DNA of 15,712 nt from Pseudomonadota bacterium (GCA_023412995.1 JAEZQS010000188.1:1-15712), one strand, 5' to 3'; positions 5,507 through 13,061 are shown, counted from the first letter of the stretch. Numbers and translations are program-made. The notes: a model not told the origin generated them from the letters alone.

Positions 5507-7788
5507 GCGCTGGTCTCCCGCGCGGTGGTTGCGCCCGGCTGCGGCTTCAGGATGGTGAGGATGGCCTTCCAGGCGCGGTCGATCAGCGACTGGTCCTCGA
5601 CCGGCGCCAGACGCACCTGGCCCAGCTTCATCTCGCGCGCGAGCCGGGCGAGGGTGTAATCCTCGCTGCGCGCGCCGCGCGCGGTGACGAACAGGCAGCG
5701 GCCGGTGACTGGCGAGAACCAGGCGAGCTTGCGCCGCACCGTGGTGCCCTGGATGCCGAGGACGAATTCGAACCAGGTGCCGAAGGCCGCCTGCTTGAGC
5801 TGCTCCACCAGCACGAGTTCGGTCGCATCCAGCGGCGCCGTCGCCGGCTCCGGCGGGGTCTCCGCCTCGCCGCCGAGGCGCGTCTTGGTACGCAGCGCGT
5901 CCTCGATGGGATCGGGGCGATCGCCGGCGGTGCTGCCGGCGTCGGCTTCGTGGAGGTGGTCGAGGATGCCGCCGATGTCGTCCTCGTGCATGCCGACCTG
6001 CTGCAGGCCGGCACGCAGGTCGCGCACCAGTGCGACGTCTTCCGCGCTGTCGCCGAAAGGCCGGTTGCCGCGCTGCACGAGCTCGCCGGCCACGGAGAGG
6101 CGGCGGCGGAAGCCGCTGCCGGCGGCGCTGTCGCGCAGCGCGCTCAGCGCCAGGGCATCGGCCCAGGCATGTTCCAGCAGGGCCTGCACGCGCGGCGACG
6201 GCGAGCCTTCCTGGATCACGCGCATGATGGCGCCACGCGCGCTTTCGCGCGCGATGTCGAGCCGGTCGCGCCCCTTGGCGGCGTCGATATGGCGGCGCTC
6301 GACCACTTCCGCCCGGCGTGCCAGCACCTGCATGTGGCGGCCGAGGTCGTCCAGCAGCTTCTCGAACAGGCCGAGGTCGCCGTCGAATTCCTTGATGACG
6401 CGATCGACCACCCGTTCCATGCGGAGGGAGACGTCCGGCTCGGTCCCGGCTTCCTCCATCCAGCGCGCGCCGGTCTCGGCAATCGTGTTGAGCAGCTCGC
6501 GCGCGGGATGGTCGCGGCGCGTGAAGAAGCTGCGGTCGCCGAGGGCGACGCGCAGCACCGGCACGTGCAACCGCGCCAGCAGCGAACCCGCCGCGCTGCC
6601 TTCGCGCACGTTGCGCGTGATGTAGTCGAACAGCATGCCGACGAGGTCGACGGTGTCCAGTTCCTCCTCGCCAAGCCCGAGCGGGCGGCCCTCCGGGCTG
6701 GCGCGGCGCAGCTTCACCAGCAGCGTGTTGCGGAAATGCTCGCTGTCGTAATGGCCGCTGGCGGGACGGGGTGCGCGCTGCATCGAGCCGAGCACGCTCT
6801 GCAGGTCGGCGCGGCTGGCCGGCATGGACGAGGCTGGCATGGCGCCGGCGTCCCCGTCGATGCGGCGGCGTTCGTGCAGGAAATGGGTCAGGGTTTCGAA
6901 CAGGCTGGCATCCACTGCCGCGCGTGCCGCGGCGTCCTGCGCACGTGGCGCCGCCGGGAATGCGCCGCTTTCCGCTTCCGCGCGTGCCGGCTCCTGCAGC
7001 GCGGCGTCCACCGGCGCCGGTTCGGCGATGCTCCGGTGACGGGGCGCTTCCTCGCCGCGACGGATGACCGGGCGCTGCAGGTGCGGCAGGACGCGCTGGC
7101 CCACCAGCCATTCGTTGGCACGCTCGTAGAAGGGCGCCACCGGAAGCAGGGCGCAGCGATCGAACTGCCGGTACGCCAGCACGCGGTGCTCCACGGCGAG
7201 TTCCATCTCGACCAGCGCGAACTGGTACGCAGCGGCCAGCATGGCCGGGCCGAGCGGCAGCGATTCCAGCGGCCACGCCGGCGTGCCCGCGATGACGGCG
7301 AGGCGGTGCGAGAACGCGTACAGGGTCTGGCTGTTGCGCACTTCGGCCTTGCCGGCGATTTCCTGCAGGGCGAGGTCTTCCTCGAACGCGGTGGCGTCGA
7401 TCAGCTCCAGTCCGCTGCGGGGCGCGGTCGGTTCGCCGGGCGACGCCGCGCCGGGTTCGCGGCGTGCCTGCGCGAGCAGCGACTCGGCATGCTGGAGGAA
7501 GCGCGGCGCGACGTCGGCGCGTCCGATCTTGACCTCGCGCAGGTCCTCGAAGCGCTTCTGCTGCTGGGCACTGTTGCCGGAACGTTGGGCCAGCTTGAAC
7601 AGCGCGTGCTCGGTTTCATCGAGCGCGTGCAGGATGGCCGGCTCGAACCATGCACAGGCCTGTTCGAGCAGGCCGTCGAGCAGGCTGCGCACGCGCGGCG
7701 GCAGGTCCGCGCGTTGCGCCAGCGAAAGGAATACCGGCCGCTCGCCGGTGCGCGAACGGTGTTGTCCCGCTGGCCCACCCCTGCTCAT
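5503..7788 (-). CDS. DUF1631-family protein
   Basis: A large cytoplasmic protein of unknown function, 761 aa, matching the DUF1631 family (some members are mislabelled thymidine phosphorylase). The N-terminal part (about 20-130) is helical (SLLDGLLEQACAWFEPAILHALDETEHALFKLAQ). The middle has LDTVDLVGMLFDYI and the conserved VLRVALGDRSFFTRRDHPARELLNTIAETGARW. The last ~100 residues, with LKQAAFGTWFEFVLGIQG, RRKLAWFSP and RCLFVTARGAR, look like beta strands and may form a PilZ-like barrel, which is my inference. It ends with an ATGA overlap into the PilZ gene, so c-di-GMP signalling is a sensible context. The start is uncertain: 7788 (MSRGG) has a poor ribosome site, 7803 is in frame, and the frame stays open to 7974 without family-like sequence. 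Confidence 0.85.
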   Translation of the reverse strand: MSRGGPAGQHRSRTGERPVFLSLAQRADLPPRVRSLLDGLLEQACAWFEPAILHALDETEHALFKLAQRSGNSAQQQKRFEDLREVKIGRADVAPRFLQHAESLLAQARREPGAASPGEPTAPRSGLELIDATAFEEDLALQEIAGKAEVRNSQTLYAFSHRLAVIAGTPAWPLESLPLGPAMLAAAYQFALVEMELAVEHRVLAYRQFDRCALLPVAPFYERANEWLVGQRVLPHLQRPVIRRGEEAPRHRSIAEPAPVDAALQEPARAEAESGAFPAAPRAQDAAARAAVDASLFETLTHFLHERRRIDGDAGAMPASSMPASRADLQSVLGSMQRAPRPASGHYDSEHFRNTLLVKLRRASPEGRPLGLGEEELDTVDLVGMLFDYITRNVREGSAAGSLLARLHVPVLRVALGDRSFFTRRDHPARELLNTIAETGARWMEEAGTEPDVSLRMERVVDRVIKEFDGDLGLFEKLLDDLGRHMQVLARRAEVVERRHIDAAKGRDRLDIARESARGAIMRVIQEGSPSPRVQALLEHAWADALALSALRDSAAGSGFRRRLSVAGELVQRGNRPFGDSAEDVALVRDLRAGLQQVGMHEDDIGGILDHLHEADAGSTAGDRPDPIEDALRTKTRLGGEAETPPEPATAPLDATELVLVEQLKQAAFGTWFEFVLGIQGTTVRRKLAWFSPVTGRCLFVTARGARSEDYTLARLAREMKLGQVRLAPVEDQSLIDRAWKAILTILKPQPGATTARETSA

Positions 7789-7955
7789 GCGTCCAGGCCC
7801 CATGCGGCGAGGTGGCGTGCCACCCGCCTTCAAACCCCATGTGCCGCGAAGGTCGCGGCGCCCCCCGTATGCGGCATCGCGCCGGGGCACGGTGCCTTCG
7901 GGGGGCATTCTTGCACGATGGGACGGACGCGAACAGGGCCGCCGGAACGGGCGCC

Positions 7956-7978
7956 GCGCGCGGTTCTGCCGCACGCGC
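7956..7978. terminator. GC-rich hairpin between btuB and the DUF1631 gene
   Basis: GCGG/CCGC plus GCGC/GCGC pair around a TTCTG loop with a two-base bulge, just after the btuB stop in the minus direction. There is no T-run. The rest of the 207-base gap (7789-7995) shows no clear promoter or second structure. Confidence 0.25.
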
Positions 7979-7995
7979 GCCGCGTGATCCGGGCG

Positions 7996-9819
7996 TCACG
8001 GTTGCCAGCCGACCTCCACGAACAGCGATCGGCCCGGCGTGTTGTAGCCGCGTACGAGGGCGTAGTCGCGGTCGGTCGCATTGCCGAGGCGGGCACCGGC
8101 CGACCAGCCGTGGGCCAGGCGCCAGCGCGCGCGCAGGTCGAGCAGGGTGTAGCCGGGAAGCGCCAGCCCACCGGTATCGGCGCGGCGGCCGACGGCCATC
8201 AGCTCGGCACCGGCGGTGAAGCGCGCGCCGAAATGGCGCTCCAGCCGCGCCGTCGCCTTGTGCCGGGCCCGCCGCAGCAGCGGCTCGCCGGTGTCGCCGT
8301 CGCGGGCATCCTGCCAGGTCCATGTCGCCTGCAGCGACCACTCGCGGCCGTCGCGTTCGTAACCGAGCTCGGCGCCGTCGAGCGTGGCCTGGGCGATGTT
8401 GAGCGCCTGGTTCTGCGGCCCGGTGAAGCTGATGAGCTCGCGCACGCGGGTGGAGTACAGGCTGGCCTTCACCCGCTGGCCCTGCGCGGGTGTCCAGGCC
8501 AGGCCCAGTTCGCTGCTGTGCGAGCGTTCGGGGGACAGCAGCGGGTTGCCGGCATACCAGCCGTCGTAACCCGGGTCATACAGTTCGTTCATGGTCGGGC
8601 TGCGGAATCCCTGGCCGAAGCTCGCGTAGGCGCGCAGCGCATCGCCCGCGCGCCAGCCCAGTGCCAGCGAACCGGTGGTGGCGCCGCCGTAGGCGCTGTT
8701 GTCGTCGCGGCGCAGCGACAGCTCGCTGTCGAATGCGCCGGCGGCGGCGCGCCAGCCGGCAAACAGGGCGCGGTTGTCGCGCCCCTGGTGGTAGCGCGCC
8801 GTGCCGGTGAAGGTGTCGCGCGTCTCGCCGCTCTCGTGCGCGAGGTCGATGCCGGCAACCAGTCGCTGCTGCTCGCCCAGGCGGATCTCGTTCTGCCACA
8901 GGAGGCTGCTGCGGCGGGTGCGGTAATGGGCGCCGAACACCGGCGTGGCGAGGTCCTCGCGGGTGTTGCCGAGGCCGAGCCGATGGCTCCAGTCCGCGCC
9001 GAGCGCGCCTTCCAGTTCGACCCCGGCCGTCTGCTGGATGACGTTGGAATAGCCCTGGTCGAACGCGGCCTGGCCCTGGCTGTGGTAGAGCGTCGCCGAA
9101 AGGCGCTGGCTGCCGATGGCGTGGGCTGCGCGGGCGGCAAGGCTGGTGTTGCGGTAGCCATCGTCGTCCGGATCGAAGCTGCAGAAGGGATCGTCCGGGC
9201 CGTTGCACAGGTCGGGACGGGTCGATGAGAACCCGCCGACGTGGCGTGCGCCGGCCAGCACGCTCCAGCCGTCGCCGCCGTCCCAGGCGCCCGTTCCGGC
9301 GCTGCCGGCGGCTTCGCTCCAGCTGCCGGCGCCGACCGCCACGCGCGGGCCCGCGAGGCGCCGCGTGAACACCTGGATCACCCCGCCGAGGGCATCGGCG
9401 CCCCAGTAGCTCGCGCGCGGGCCGCGCACCACCTCGATGCGCTCCACGGCATCCAGCGGCAGGTGCTCGAAGGCGTAGGCGCCGGTGGTCGCCGCCGCCG
9501 CGCGCACGCCGTCGATCAGCACCAGCACCTGGTTGGTGTTGGTGCCGCGCAGGAACAGCGAGGTCTGCGCGCCCGGGCCGCCGGTGCGGTAGAGCTCGAC
9601 CCCCGCTTCCAGGCGCAGCAGGTCGAGCACGTCGCGCGCGAGGCTCGCCTCGATCTCGGCGCGGCTGATGACGCTGACATCGGCGAGCGTCTCATCGACC
9701 GTCTCGGCGACGCGCGAAGCGGTCACCTGCACGCCAGGCTGGATATCGATCTCGTCGGCGCGCAATGGCGCGCAGGCCAGTGCCGCGAGCACGGCCAAGC
9801 CAGGGAACAGCAAACGCAT
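7996..9819 (-). CDS. btuB: TonB-dependent vitamin B12 (cobalamin) receptor BtuB
   Basis: Outer-membrane 22-stranded barrel with an N-terminal plug that imports cobalamin, energised by TonB. The 607-aa product has a signal peptide (MRLLFPGLAVLAALACAPLRA, cut near residue 21) and a TonB-box-like QVTASR. The plug follows (about 40-150), with DVLDLLRLEAGVELYRTGGPGAQTSLFLRGTNTNQVLVLIDGVR and VERIEVVRGPRASYWGADALGGVIQVF. The barrel ends with RDYALVRGYNTPGRSLFVEVGWQP. The length fits E. coli BtuB (about 614). The start at 9819 has an excellent ribosome site (AAGGAGGAGG, about five bases upstream); the longer open frame only covers the riboswitch. The upstream cobalamin riboswitch independently supports the substrate. 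No btuCDF or cobalamin biosynthesis genes lie in the window. Confidence 0.95.
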   Translation of the reverse strand: MRLLFPGLAVLAALACAPLRADEIDIQPGVQVTASRVAETVDETLADVSVISRAEIEASLARDVLDLLRLEAGVELYRTGGPGAQTSLFLRGTNTNQVLVLIDGVRAAAATTGAYAFEHLPLDAVERIEVVRGPRASYWGADALGGVIQVFTRRLAGPRVAVGAGSWSEAAGSAGTGAWDGGDGWSVLAGARHVGGFSSTRPDLCNGPDDPFCSFDPDDDGYRNTSLAARAAHAIGSQRLSATLYHSQGQAAFDQGYSNVIQQTAGVELEGALGADWSHRLGLGNTREDLATPVFGAHYRTRRSSLLWQNEIRLGEQQRLVAGIDLAHESGETRDTFTGTARYHQGRDNRALFAGWRAAAGAFDSELSLRRDDNSAYGGATTGSLALGWRAGDALRAYASFGQGFRSPTMNELYDPGYDGWYAGNPLLSPERSHSSELGLAWTPAQGQRVKASLYSTRVRELISFTGPQNQALNIAQATLDGAELGYERDGREWSLQATWTWQDARDGDTGEPLLRRARHKATARLERHFGARFTAGAELMAVGRRADTGGLALPGYTLLDLRARWRLAHGWSAGARLGNATDRDYALVRGYNTPGRSLFVEVGWQP

Positions 9820-9823
9820 GGGA

Positions 9824-9870
9824 ACCTCCTCCTTCGCACACCCGCGTGATCCCGGCGGGCGGAAGGGAGG
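9824..9870 (-). promoter_or_regulatory. Possible ribosome-site sequestering helix of btuB
   Basis: The minus-strand ribosome site GAAGGAGG (within 9825-9835) can pair with CCTCCCTTC (minus strand, plus positions 9862-9870), leaving one base bulged. A further 6-bp stem, CACGGG/CCCGTG (9876-9896), lies between this and the riboswitch. No intrinsic terminator with a T-run is seen before the start codon, so translational control seems more likely than attenuation. This is inference. Confidence 0.4.
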
Positions 9871-9957
9871 GACGCCACGGGCCGCAGGCACCCGTGCCCG
9901 TCCGTTGCCCGCCGCAACGCCTGGAGCCGATCCGCACGGCGACGCCGCAAGCGGAGC

Positions 9958-10164
9958 CCAGGCCGGTCTCCGGGCTGGCAGGGGATGCGAATGCATCGGC
10001 CGGGCCGCCTTCCCGCCGCGTGCGGCAGTGGCTTCGTGGTCCGGCGTCGACCTGCTCACCGTTGCGGGGGCAGCGCCGGAATGGGCCGTGGCAACCTCGC
10101 GGCTGCCGTGCCTTCACCGGCTTCCCGTTTCACCCTGCGCGCAAGCGGGCAGGGCACCTGTGGC
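9958..10164 (-). ncRNA. Cobalamin (adenosylcobalamin-type) riboswitch upstream of btuB
   Basis: The conserved elements occur in order on the minus strand. They are a 5' segment CAGGTGCCCTGCC with GGGTGAAACGGGAAGCCGGTG (around 10115-10160), GCTGCCCCCGCAACGGTGA (around 10055-10073), AGCCACTG (around 10025-10032), GGGAAGGCGG (around 10006-10015) and the B12 box GCCAGCCCGGAGACCGGCCT (9960-9979). Together they define the family that represses btuB and cobalamin genes when the cofactor is plentiful. It sits about 140 bases before the btuB ATG. The exact ends are approximate; the 5' end is set by the predicted transcription start. Confidence 0.95.
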
Positions 10165-10170
10165 GGCCGC

Positions 10171-10200
10171 AGTGTAGCCGCGCGCGCCCGCGCGGTTCAA
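10171..10200 (-). promoter_or_regulatory. Predicted sigma-70 promoter of the btuB riboswitch transcript
   Basis: On the minus strand, TTGAAC (10195-10200) and TACACT (10171-10176) are separated by 18 bases, giving a predicted start near 10164, just before the first conserved riboswitch element. The -35 overlaps the TGA of the CPXCG gene, so btuB begins its own transcript at the very end of the hemW unit. Confidence 0.5.
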
Positions 10201-10385
10201 TCGCGATCGGTGCGCGCGCGGATGGCGACCAGCCCGCCATCGTCGCCGACCTCGAGCGACACCTCGATCGGCCGGCAGCACACGGCGCAGTCCTCGACGT
10301 ACTGCTGCGAACCGGCGGATACGTCGGCGCTGGTGGCGAAGGATTCGCCGCAATAAGGGCAGGTGAGCGTGATGGCTTCGATCAT
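10197..10385 (-). CDS. CPXCG motif-containing cysteine-rich protein (zinc ribbon)
   Basis: A 62-aa protein with LTCPYCGES (Cys9, Cys12) and EDCAVCCRP (Cys33, Cys36, Cys37), the pattern of the CPXCG family, predicted to bind one zinc ion. It ends in a short strand-rich, acidic segment (EVSLEVGDDGGLVAIRART). The function of the family is unknown; small zinc ribbons of this size often bind RNA or protein partners. The ATG overlaps the TGA of hemW (ATGA), so it is probably translated from the hemW mRNA by coupling. Length and composition are normal for the family, and the five cysteines leave little doubt that it is a real gene despite its size. Confidence 0.9.
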   Translation of the reverse strand: MIEAITLTCPYCGESFATSADVSAGSQQYVEDCAVCCRPIEVSLEVGDDGGLVAIRARTDRD

Positions 10386-11620
10386 GGCTCGGATCCCGGC
10401 ACCGGTGGCGCGACGACGCGCACGGGTGGCAGCGTACCCCGCCGCGTCGGCGCCGGCGGCAGGAACGCGCCAACGAGGTCGTTGAGGAGGCGCCGCCCCT
10501 CGGACGTCGGTACCAGACGCCCCGCATCGTGCGCGAGCCAGCCCCGCTGGCGGAGTGTGTGCAGCGTGGCGGCGATCTCCTCGCCGGCAAGGCCGGTGCG
10601 TTCGGTGAACCAGCATGCCGGCACGCCATCGACCAGGCGCAGCGCATTCATCATGAACTCGAACGGCAGGTCGGCGTGCGCGATCGGCGTTTCGCTGCGC
10701 TGGCTTTCGCCGCGGGCGGCGCGCTCGAGATAGCTGCGCGGCAGCTTGCGCCGGGTCGTGCGCACGATCGCGCCGCCCGCCCCGTCGGTCAGCTTGCCGT
10801 GCGCGCCGGCGCCGATGCCGAGGTAGTCGCCGAAGCCCCAGTAGTTCAGGTTGTGCACGCAGGCGTCGCGCGGGCGCGCGTACGCCGACACTTCGTACTG
10901 CGCGTAACCCGCCTGCGCCAGCCGTTGCTGGCAGGCCTCCTGCATGTCCCATGCGCTGTCCTCGTCCGGCAGCTGCGGCGGCGGATGCGCGGCAAACGCG
11001 GTATTGGGTTCGACCGTCAGCTGGTAGTGCGAGACGTGCGAGGGTGCGAGCGCGATGGCGCGATCGATGTCCGCCAGCGCCCCGGCAAGGTCCTGCCCCG
11101 GCAGCGCGTACATGAGGTCGAGGTTGATGCGCGTGAAACCGGCGGCTTGCGCCTCGCCGAGGGCGCGCGCGGCATCGTCGGCCGAATGGATGCGGCCGAG
11201 GCGCCGCAGCATGCCGTCGTCGAAACTCTGCACGCCCAGGCTGATGCGGTTGACGCCCGCGGCAAGGTAGCCGTCGAAACGGCCATGCTCGATCGTGCCC
11301 GGGTTCGTCTCGAGCGTCACCTCGGCCTCGCGCGGCAAGTCGATGCGGGCGGCCACGCCCTCGAGGATGCGTGCGATGGCATCGGGTGCGAACAGGCTCG
11401 GCGTGCCGCCGCCGAAGAACACGCTGTGCAGCGACCGCCCGGCAATGGCGCCTTCGAAATGGCGCAGCTCGTCATCGAGGTCGGCGAGCAGCGCCTCGAC
11501 GTACGCGGCCACCGGCAGCCCGGCGCCCTGGGCGTGCGAATTGAAATCGCAGTACGGGCATTTCCGCACGCACCAGGGGATGTGCACGTACAGCGACAGC
11601 GGTGGTGCGGCGGGTTCCAT
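10382..11620 (-). CDS. hemW: Radical SAM haem chaperone HemW
   Basis: Binds haem and a [4Fe-4S] cluster and is thought to deliver haem to respiratory enzymes; older annotations call it oxygen-independent coproporphyrinogen III oxidase. The 412-aa product begins LSLYVHIPWCVRKCPYCDFNSH: C17, C21 and C24 form the CxxxCxxC cluster motif. FFGGGTPSLF and ETNPGTIE follow in the SAM barrel, and the HemW-type HNLNYW motif comes later. True HemN carries an additional cysteine in CxxxCxxCxC; here Phe replaces it (CDF), fitting HemW. The tail after FLPPAPTRRG is Pro-rich and makes the protein longer than the usual ~380 aa. It lacks a ribosome site and has TACAAT five bases upstream, suggesting a leaderless mRNA. 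It is coupled to the CPXCG gene downstream. Confidence 0.95.
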   Translation of the reverse strand: MEPAAPPLSLYVHIPWCVRKCPYCDFNSHAQGAGLPVAAYVEALLADLDDELRHFEGAIAGRSLHSVFFGGGTPSLFAPDAIARILEGVAARIDLPREAEVTLETNPGTIEHGRFDGYLAAGVNRISLGVQSFDDGMLRRLGRIHSADDAARALGEAQAAGFTRINLDLMYALPGQDLAGALADIDRAIALAPSHVSHYQLTVEPNTAFAAHPPPQLPDEDSAWDMQEACQQRLAQAGYAQYEVSAYARPRDACVHNLNYWGFGDYLGIGAGAHGKLTDGAGGAIVRTTRRKLPRSYLERAARGESQRSETPIAHADLPFEFMMNALRLVDGVPACWFTERTGLAGEEIAATLHTLRQRGWLAHDAGRLVPTSEGRRLLNDLVGAFLPPAPTRRGTLPPVRVVAPPVPGSEP

Positions 11621-11625
11621 GCGCC

Positions 11626-11631
11626 ATTGTA
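11626..11631 (-). promoter_or_regulatory. -10 element placing the hemW start at its ATG
   Basis: TACAAT on the minus strand matches 5 of 6 consensus bases and ends five bases before the hemW ATG, so transcription would start at or next to the start codon. A -35 is not recognisable at 16-18 bases. The absence of a Shine-Dalgarno sequence fits a leaderless message. Confidence 0.45.
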
Positions 11632-11712
11632 GGCGGTCTCACCGGACGCGATGCCGGCGTGCAGACTGTGCCCGCCCGTCGGCCAGGGTGCCGACCTCGC
11701 GAGGAGTCCACG

Positions 11713-12231
11713 ATGCAACTGCCCTCCGGGCGCCACGTCGCCCTCCAGGCAACTCCCCTGTTCGACCTGCTCGACCGCGCGGCAAGCGAGGAATGCGTGA
11801 TCACGCGCCTGCTGCGCATCGAAAGGCGCGAACACCTGTGGCCCTACCTGGACGTCATGTTCTTCCACCCGGCGCCGGTTGCCACGCCGGTCGCGGTCGC
11901 GCCCGGCGGGCTCGGCGTCCCGGCCGGGCTCGCTCCACGTGCGAGCGGATTCACCCTGGCGACCATCGCGCCGGTCCTCGCCGGTTGGAGCGCAGCCGAC
12001 CGCGAAGCGTTTGCCTCCTACCTTGTTTCGGAACGCGTCGAAGCCTACCTGGACGCATTGCTTGGCGAGGTGGAGCGCGTGCGCGGAATGATCGCCGCGC
12101 AAGGGGACTTCACCACCCGCCTGCAGGCGCTGATGTGGCGGCACGGGTGCCACCCCGTGCGCGAATGCGAATCCGATGATCCGCTGTTCGACCTGCTCGA
12201 GGATCCCTACGACCCGAATGCAGGGCATTGA
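11713..12231 (+). CDS. Hypothetical protein, 172 aa, paired with an HDAC-fold enzyme
   Basis: Not recognised. The start is well defined: GAGGAG at 11701-11706, six bases before the ATG. The product has a charged helical N-terminal part (FDLLDRAASEECVITRLLRIERREHLWPYLDVMFFH), a Pro/Ala/Gly-rich linker (residues about 53-76), and a helical middle (LATIAPVLAGWSAADREAFASYLVSERVEAYLDALLGEVERVRGMIA). A His/Cys-containing stretch follows (MWRHGCHPVRECE), and the tail is acidic. PLFDLL occurs twice, at residues 15-20 and 157-162. There is no signal peptide or membrane helix. Its stop is two bases before the ATG of the deacetylase-like gene, so the two are cotranscribed and probably coupled; a role as partner, substrate or regulator of that enzyme is a guess. 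Codon use is like the neighbours. Confidence 0.8.
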   Translation: MQLPSGRHVALQATPLFDLLDRAASEECVITRLLRIERREHLWPYLDVMFFHPAPVATPVAVAPGGLGVPAGLAPRASGFTLATIAPVLAGWSAADREAFASYLVSERVEAYLDALLGEVERVRGMIAAQGDFTTRLQALMWRHGCHPVRECESDDPLFDLLEDPYDPNAGH

Positions 12232-12233
12232 CC

Positions 12234-13061
12234 ATGGTGCCGGTGGTGTATGGAGCATCCATGGTGGCCGACGCGCAGTCGTTCTCGCCCAGTGCCGCCA
12301 AGCCGCGCGCAGTAGTGGCCTCGTGGCGCAGGCGCTTCCCGCCGCTCGTGTTCGAAGCGCCGGAAGCGGCGAGCGTTGGCACCCTGTGCCTGGCGCACGA
12401 TGCGGAGTACGTGCGCGGGGTGCTCGCGTGCCGACTTCCCAACGGCTTCGGCAACCACCTCGCGGAAGTCGCGGCATCGTTGCCGTGGACGACCGGCGCC
12501 ATGGTGACCGCGGCCCGGCTCGCCCTGCAGGGCGGATGCGCCGTCGCGCCCGTATCCGGATTCCACCACGCCTGCCACGACCGGGGCGGCGGGTACTGCA
12601 CGTTCAACGGGCTGGTCGTCGCGGCCCAGGTGATGCGGCGCGAGCAGCGCCTGCGCCGGGTGGGCATCCTCGATTTCGACCAGCATTACGGCAACGGCAC
12701 CGCCGACATCCTGCGCGTCCTCGGCCTGGACTGGATCGAGCACTACTCCGCTGCCGCGGAGTGGGACCGTCCGGACCAGGCAGAGGCATTCCTGGCCCGG
12801 ATCCCCGTGCTCATGGCGCGCTTCGCGACCTGCGATCTCCTGCTGTACCAGGCCGGTGCCGATCCACACGTGGATGATCCGCTGGGTGGCTGGCTCACCA
12901 CCGCGCAGCTGCGGCAGCGCGACCGGCTGGTATTCGAATACTGCCATGCGCACCGGTTGCCGGTTGCCTGGAACCTTGCCGGCGGTTACCAGACGCCGCT
13001 GCGCAAGGTGGTCGCGATCCACGACAACACCCTGATCGAATGCCTCGCCTGCTTCGGCTGA
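12234..13061 (+). CDS. Histone deacetylase-family zinc amidohydrolase
   Basis: Zinc-dependent deacetylase fold (arginase/HDAC superfamily), 275 aa. All active-site elements are present: SGFHHACHDRGGGYCTFNG carries the paired histidines (H111, H112) with Asp116; DFDQHYGNGT supplies zinc ligands D149 and H151; QAGADPHVDDPLGG supplies the third ligand, D210; and LAGGY carries the transition-state tyrosine (Y252). Bacterial members deacetylate acetyl-lysine proteins, polyamines or small molecules (AcuC, acetylpolyamine amidohydrolases); the substrate here is unknown. The protein is shorter than typical AcuC/HDAC proteins of 310-380 aa. I chose ATG 12234; TTG 12228 and ATG 12261 are in-frame alternatives. 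It follows the 172-aa gene by two bases. The pair lies between hemW and rdgB, on the opposite strand to both. Confidence 0.92.
   Translation: MVPVVYGASMVADAQSFSPSAAKPRAVVASWRRRFPPLVFEAPEAASVGTLCLAHDAEYVRGVLACRLPNGFGNHLAEVAASLPWTTGAMVTAARLALQGGCAVAPVSGFHHACHDRGGGYCTFNGLVVAAQVMRREQRLRRVGILDFDQHYGNGTADILRVLGLDWIEHYSAAAEWDRPDQAEAFLARIPVLMARFATCDLLLYQAGADPHVDDPLGGWLTTAQLRQRDRLVFEYCHAHRLPVAWNLAGGYQTPLRKVVAIHDNTLIECLACFG

Noticed and set aside
7789..7974. N-terminal extension of the DUF1631 protein to 7974
   Set aside because: The extension is Arg/Pro/Gly-rich and unlike the family; no ribosome site supports it.
5950..9228. Uninterrupted plus-strand open frame of 1092 codons
   Set aside because: It is antisense to btuB and the DUF1631 gene. 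The translation has no family motifs and is rich in Ala, Arg, Gly, His and Gln as expected of a shadow in high-GC DNA, while both minus-strand proteins are recognisable throughout.
9820..10059. Upstream open-frame extension of btuB
   Set aside because: It translates the riboswitch; the signal peptide and the AAGGAGGAGG ribosome site fix the start at 9819.
12228..12233. TTG start for the HDAC-fold gene
   Set aside because: It is possible and overlaps the upstream stop, but the ATG two codons later is the more usual start and changes only two residues.
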